From Planctomycetota bacterium (GTDB taxonomy: Bacteria > Planctomycetota > Planctomycetia > Pirellulales > Pirellulaceae): a DNA stretch of 5,533 nucleotides. Below the pieces are notes generated by a model that searched no databases, was not told where the DNA came from, and saw only the letters and a program-made list of their open reading frames with translations. How positions within the stretch are numbered: position 1 is the stretch's first letter; each line of letters begins with the position of its first letter. A program made the translations under genes and the position numbers. The DNA is taken from assembly GCA_024277285.1 (NCBI GenBank), contig JAJRVM010000094.1, forward strand, positions 1-5,533, in the 5' to 3' direction. This document shows positions 4,063 to 5,533 of this stretch, in pieces.

Positions 4063-5533
4063 CTAGTCATATACCTCGAAAGGAGGGGTTTTATAAGCGA
4101 TCTTGCCCTGTTTCAGGTCGCGTTGCCAGTTCAGAATCGCCCGGCGCTGCCGACTCGGGTCAAGTTCTGGTTGGTAAGAGTTGGTCTTTCCAACGATGTT
4201 GTTGAGGTTTTCATAGGCCAATACGCGGATGTCCATCGACCCACTCGCCAGCGCCTCGACCAACTCCGCGGCGCCCCCATCGGCTAGTTGTTCGGTACTA
4301 TAGCCCCACAAGAATCGGTACAAGCGGGTCCCGTCCGCGCCACGCAACCGCTCGAATGTGGACCGCGCGCGCGTGGCCGTTTCCGAGTCCTGATTAATGG
4401 CAAGCGACAATGCAATCAGGAGGTCGGGCCAAAACGAGCGGTACGTTTTGGCGTTGAATGCGTCGACAAACGAATCGTACGATCCAAGTGCACACAGTGA
4501 ACGAATCGCCAGCGAACGCACTTCGACCAATCGGTTCGTCGCCTGCTCTAACAGCGACATGGTCAGCGGCCGATTCACTTCGAGGCGCGGTTCTAATTGC
4601 TCTGACGCGTCCCGATCAATCGGACGAAGATTCTTGGCGTCAAGCCATTCGGGAGTCGACGAATCCGTCGCTATCTGTGCGGCGTTGGTGTCGATCATCG
4701 ACATGACTTGCCCAACCTCCAGCGCCGTCGGCTCGTCACTGCCTTGGTCTCGCCAGCGCAAACGCCCACCCGCCGCTTGCGCCAGAATAAGCCAGTGTGC
4801 CGCATGCTCTTCGGGGTTCATTCCCGGCGCGTTATACCGCCGCACGTCTAACGCTAAGGTCGAATCCAAACCGGGCAGCTCCAGGTGGCTGATCCGATCA
4901 CCCATCTGCAGGTTCAATGCCGATTCGGGTGCGCCCGCCGTGGTAATCAGAATTCGGCCGTAATGCACCACCAACCCCGGTACACCGTCGGTGTCGGGAT
5001 CACGCAAACTGACAGCAGCCGGCCCAACCAACATCAACTGAACTCCCGAACGCAAAGTGATTTGCGGGCGGTAGGTCGGCAGCGCAATCAGCTCTTGCTG
5101 AGCTGGAATTGGGTCATTGGCAGTCAACCGCAACCACGTTTCCGTCTCGGGATCAAAACGTGCCAAGACATGCAAATTGGACATACAACGCGCCAACGGC
5201 TCGGGCACTTTCGCGTCTCCTGTGCCGCCATCCCCCGTATCAGCGTCTCCTGTACCCAACTTCATAGCGGCGTCCCCGTCCGCCATCGCTTGGCCCGGCA
5301 CGCGGACGGCAGGCGGTTCGCCTGTGGTCGGAGTGGCCCCCTCGGCCGCGCCGGCATCTGCAGCTGCGGGCGTTTTCATATCGCCACCGGGTGGAATGGG
5401 AAACGTGTGTGGGTCGGCAGTGGGCGGCGTTTCGGTCGCCCCCCCCTCCGTGGTCCGCGTGGCATCCCTTGGCGCGATGCCGCCGGTGTCGCGATCCTTT
5501 GACACCGCCACGCCATCGGCTGACGCGTCTGGT
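4063..5533 (-). CDS. Large uncharacterised protein, 5' end outside window (FecR-like and HEAT-like regions)
   Basis: I do not recognise a named gene. The frame runs open to the window edge, giving 489 codons here. The first possible start (GTG at 5511) lies inside low-complexity sequence, so the true start is almost certainly beyond 5533. Numbering from that GTG: residues 1-104 are rich in Ala, Gly, Asp, Pro and Thr and look disordered, like a linker. Residues 112-256 look beta-rich, and LRSGVQLMLVGPAAVSL followed by GRILI resembles FecR-type beta domains. Residues 312-470 are helical, resembling HEAT/armadillo-type helices. The end (YQPELDP, then RRAILNW) recalls the Y-P-R-W pattern that closes many planctomycete HEAT-repeat proteins; this parallel is from memory. 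No membrane segment is visible in this part; an N-terminal anchor may lie upstream. The 487-base gap to hpf argues against a shared operon. Confidence 0.9.
   Translation of the reverse strand, partial: PDASADGVAVSKDRDTGGIAPRDATRTTEGGATETPPTADPHTFPIPPGGDMKTPAAADAGAAEGATPTTGEPPAVRVPGQAMADGDAAMKLGTGDADTGDGGTGDAKVPEPLARCMSNLHVLARFDPETETWLRLTANDPIPAQQELIALPTYRPQITLRSGVQLMLVGPAAVSLRDPDTDGVPGLVVHYGRILITTAGAPESALNLQMGDRISHLELPGLDSTLALDVRRYNAPGMNPEEHAAHWLILAQAAGGRLRWRDQGSDEPTALEVGQVMSMIDTNAAQIATDSSTPEWLDAKNLRPIDRDASEQLEPRLEVNRPLTMSLLEQATNRLVEVRSLAIRSLCALGSYDSFVDAFNAKTYRSFWPDLLIALSLAINQDSETATRARSTFERLRGADGTRLYRFLWGYSTEQLADGGAAELVEALASGSMDIRVLAYENLNNIVGKTNSYQPELDPSRQRRAILNWQRDLKQGKIAYKTPPFEVYD

Noticed and set aside
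4397..4963. Long plus-strand ORFs opposite the large gene (also 4885-5502)
   Set aside because: They are antisense shadows of a GC-rich coding frame: Arg/Ser/Cys-rich, no motifs, while the minus frame has clear protein-like composition.

Overview
All five or six genes in this window are read from the minus strand, so biological order runs from high to low coordinates. The window suggests a member of the Planctomycetota (Pirellula/Rhodopirellula type). This is inferred from moderate-to-high GC, from the large low-complexity plus FecR-like/HEAT-like protein at the right edge, whose C-terminal ending is common in planctomycete repeat proteins, and from the compact cluster hpf, ptsN, ptsH, ptsI. 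No taxonomic marker such as rRNA is present.

Layout from right to left. 5533-4063: the 3' part of a large uncharacterised protein whose start lies outside the window. 4062-3576: a 487-base gene-free stretch holding two GC-rich inverted repeats, a reasonable sigma-70-like promoter, a 15-bp tandem repeat and a 22-bp tandem repeat made of alternating complementary CTCAG/CTGAG modules. Both tandem repeats would lie in the mRNA leader of hpf if that promoter is real. 3575-3225: a short-form ribosome hibernation factor (hpf), with a GTG start fixed by an upstream in-frame stop and a strong Shine-Dalgarno. 3133-2657: a PtsN-type (nitrogen-PTS/fructose family) EIIA. 2646-2293: a probable but unproven small one-pass membrane protein that fills the gap between ptsN and ptsH and overlaps the ptsH start. 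2320-2003: HPr. 1783-44: enzyme I, followed by a short direct repeat and a weak hairpin with a T-tract at the window edge.

The conserved genes make a complete PEP to EI to HPr to EIIA phosphorelay, with no sugar permease (EIIB/EIIC) in view. It sits next to a ribosome hibernation factor. The ptsN-hpf pairing recalls the proteobacterial rpoN-hpf-ptsN-(rapZ)-npr locus, but here the EI is of the plain sugar-PTS type without a GAF domain, and rpoN is not in the window. The most likely role is a regulatory PTS that senses PEP/energy or nitrogen state, linked to ribosome hibernation. The most unusual items are the structured repeat leader of hpf, the hidden small membrane ORF, and the altered active-site loop of EI (GGEGGH in place of the usual GGxTSH).
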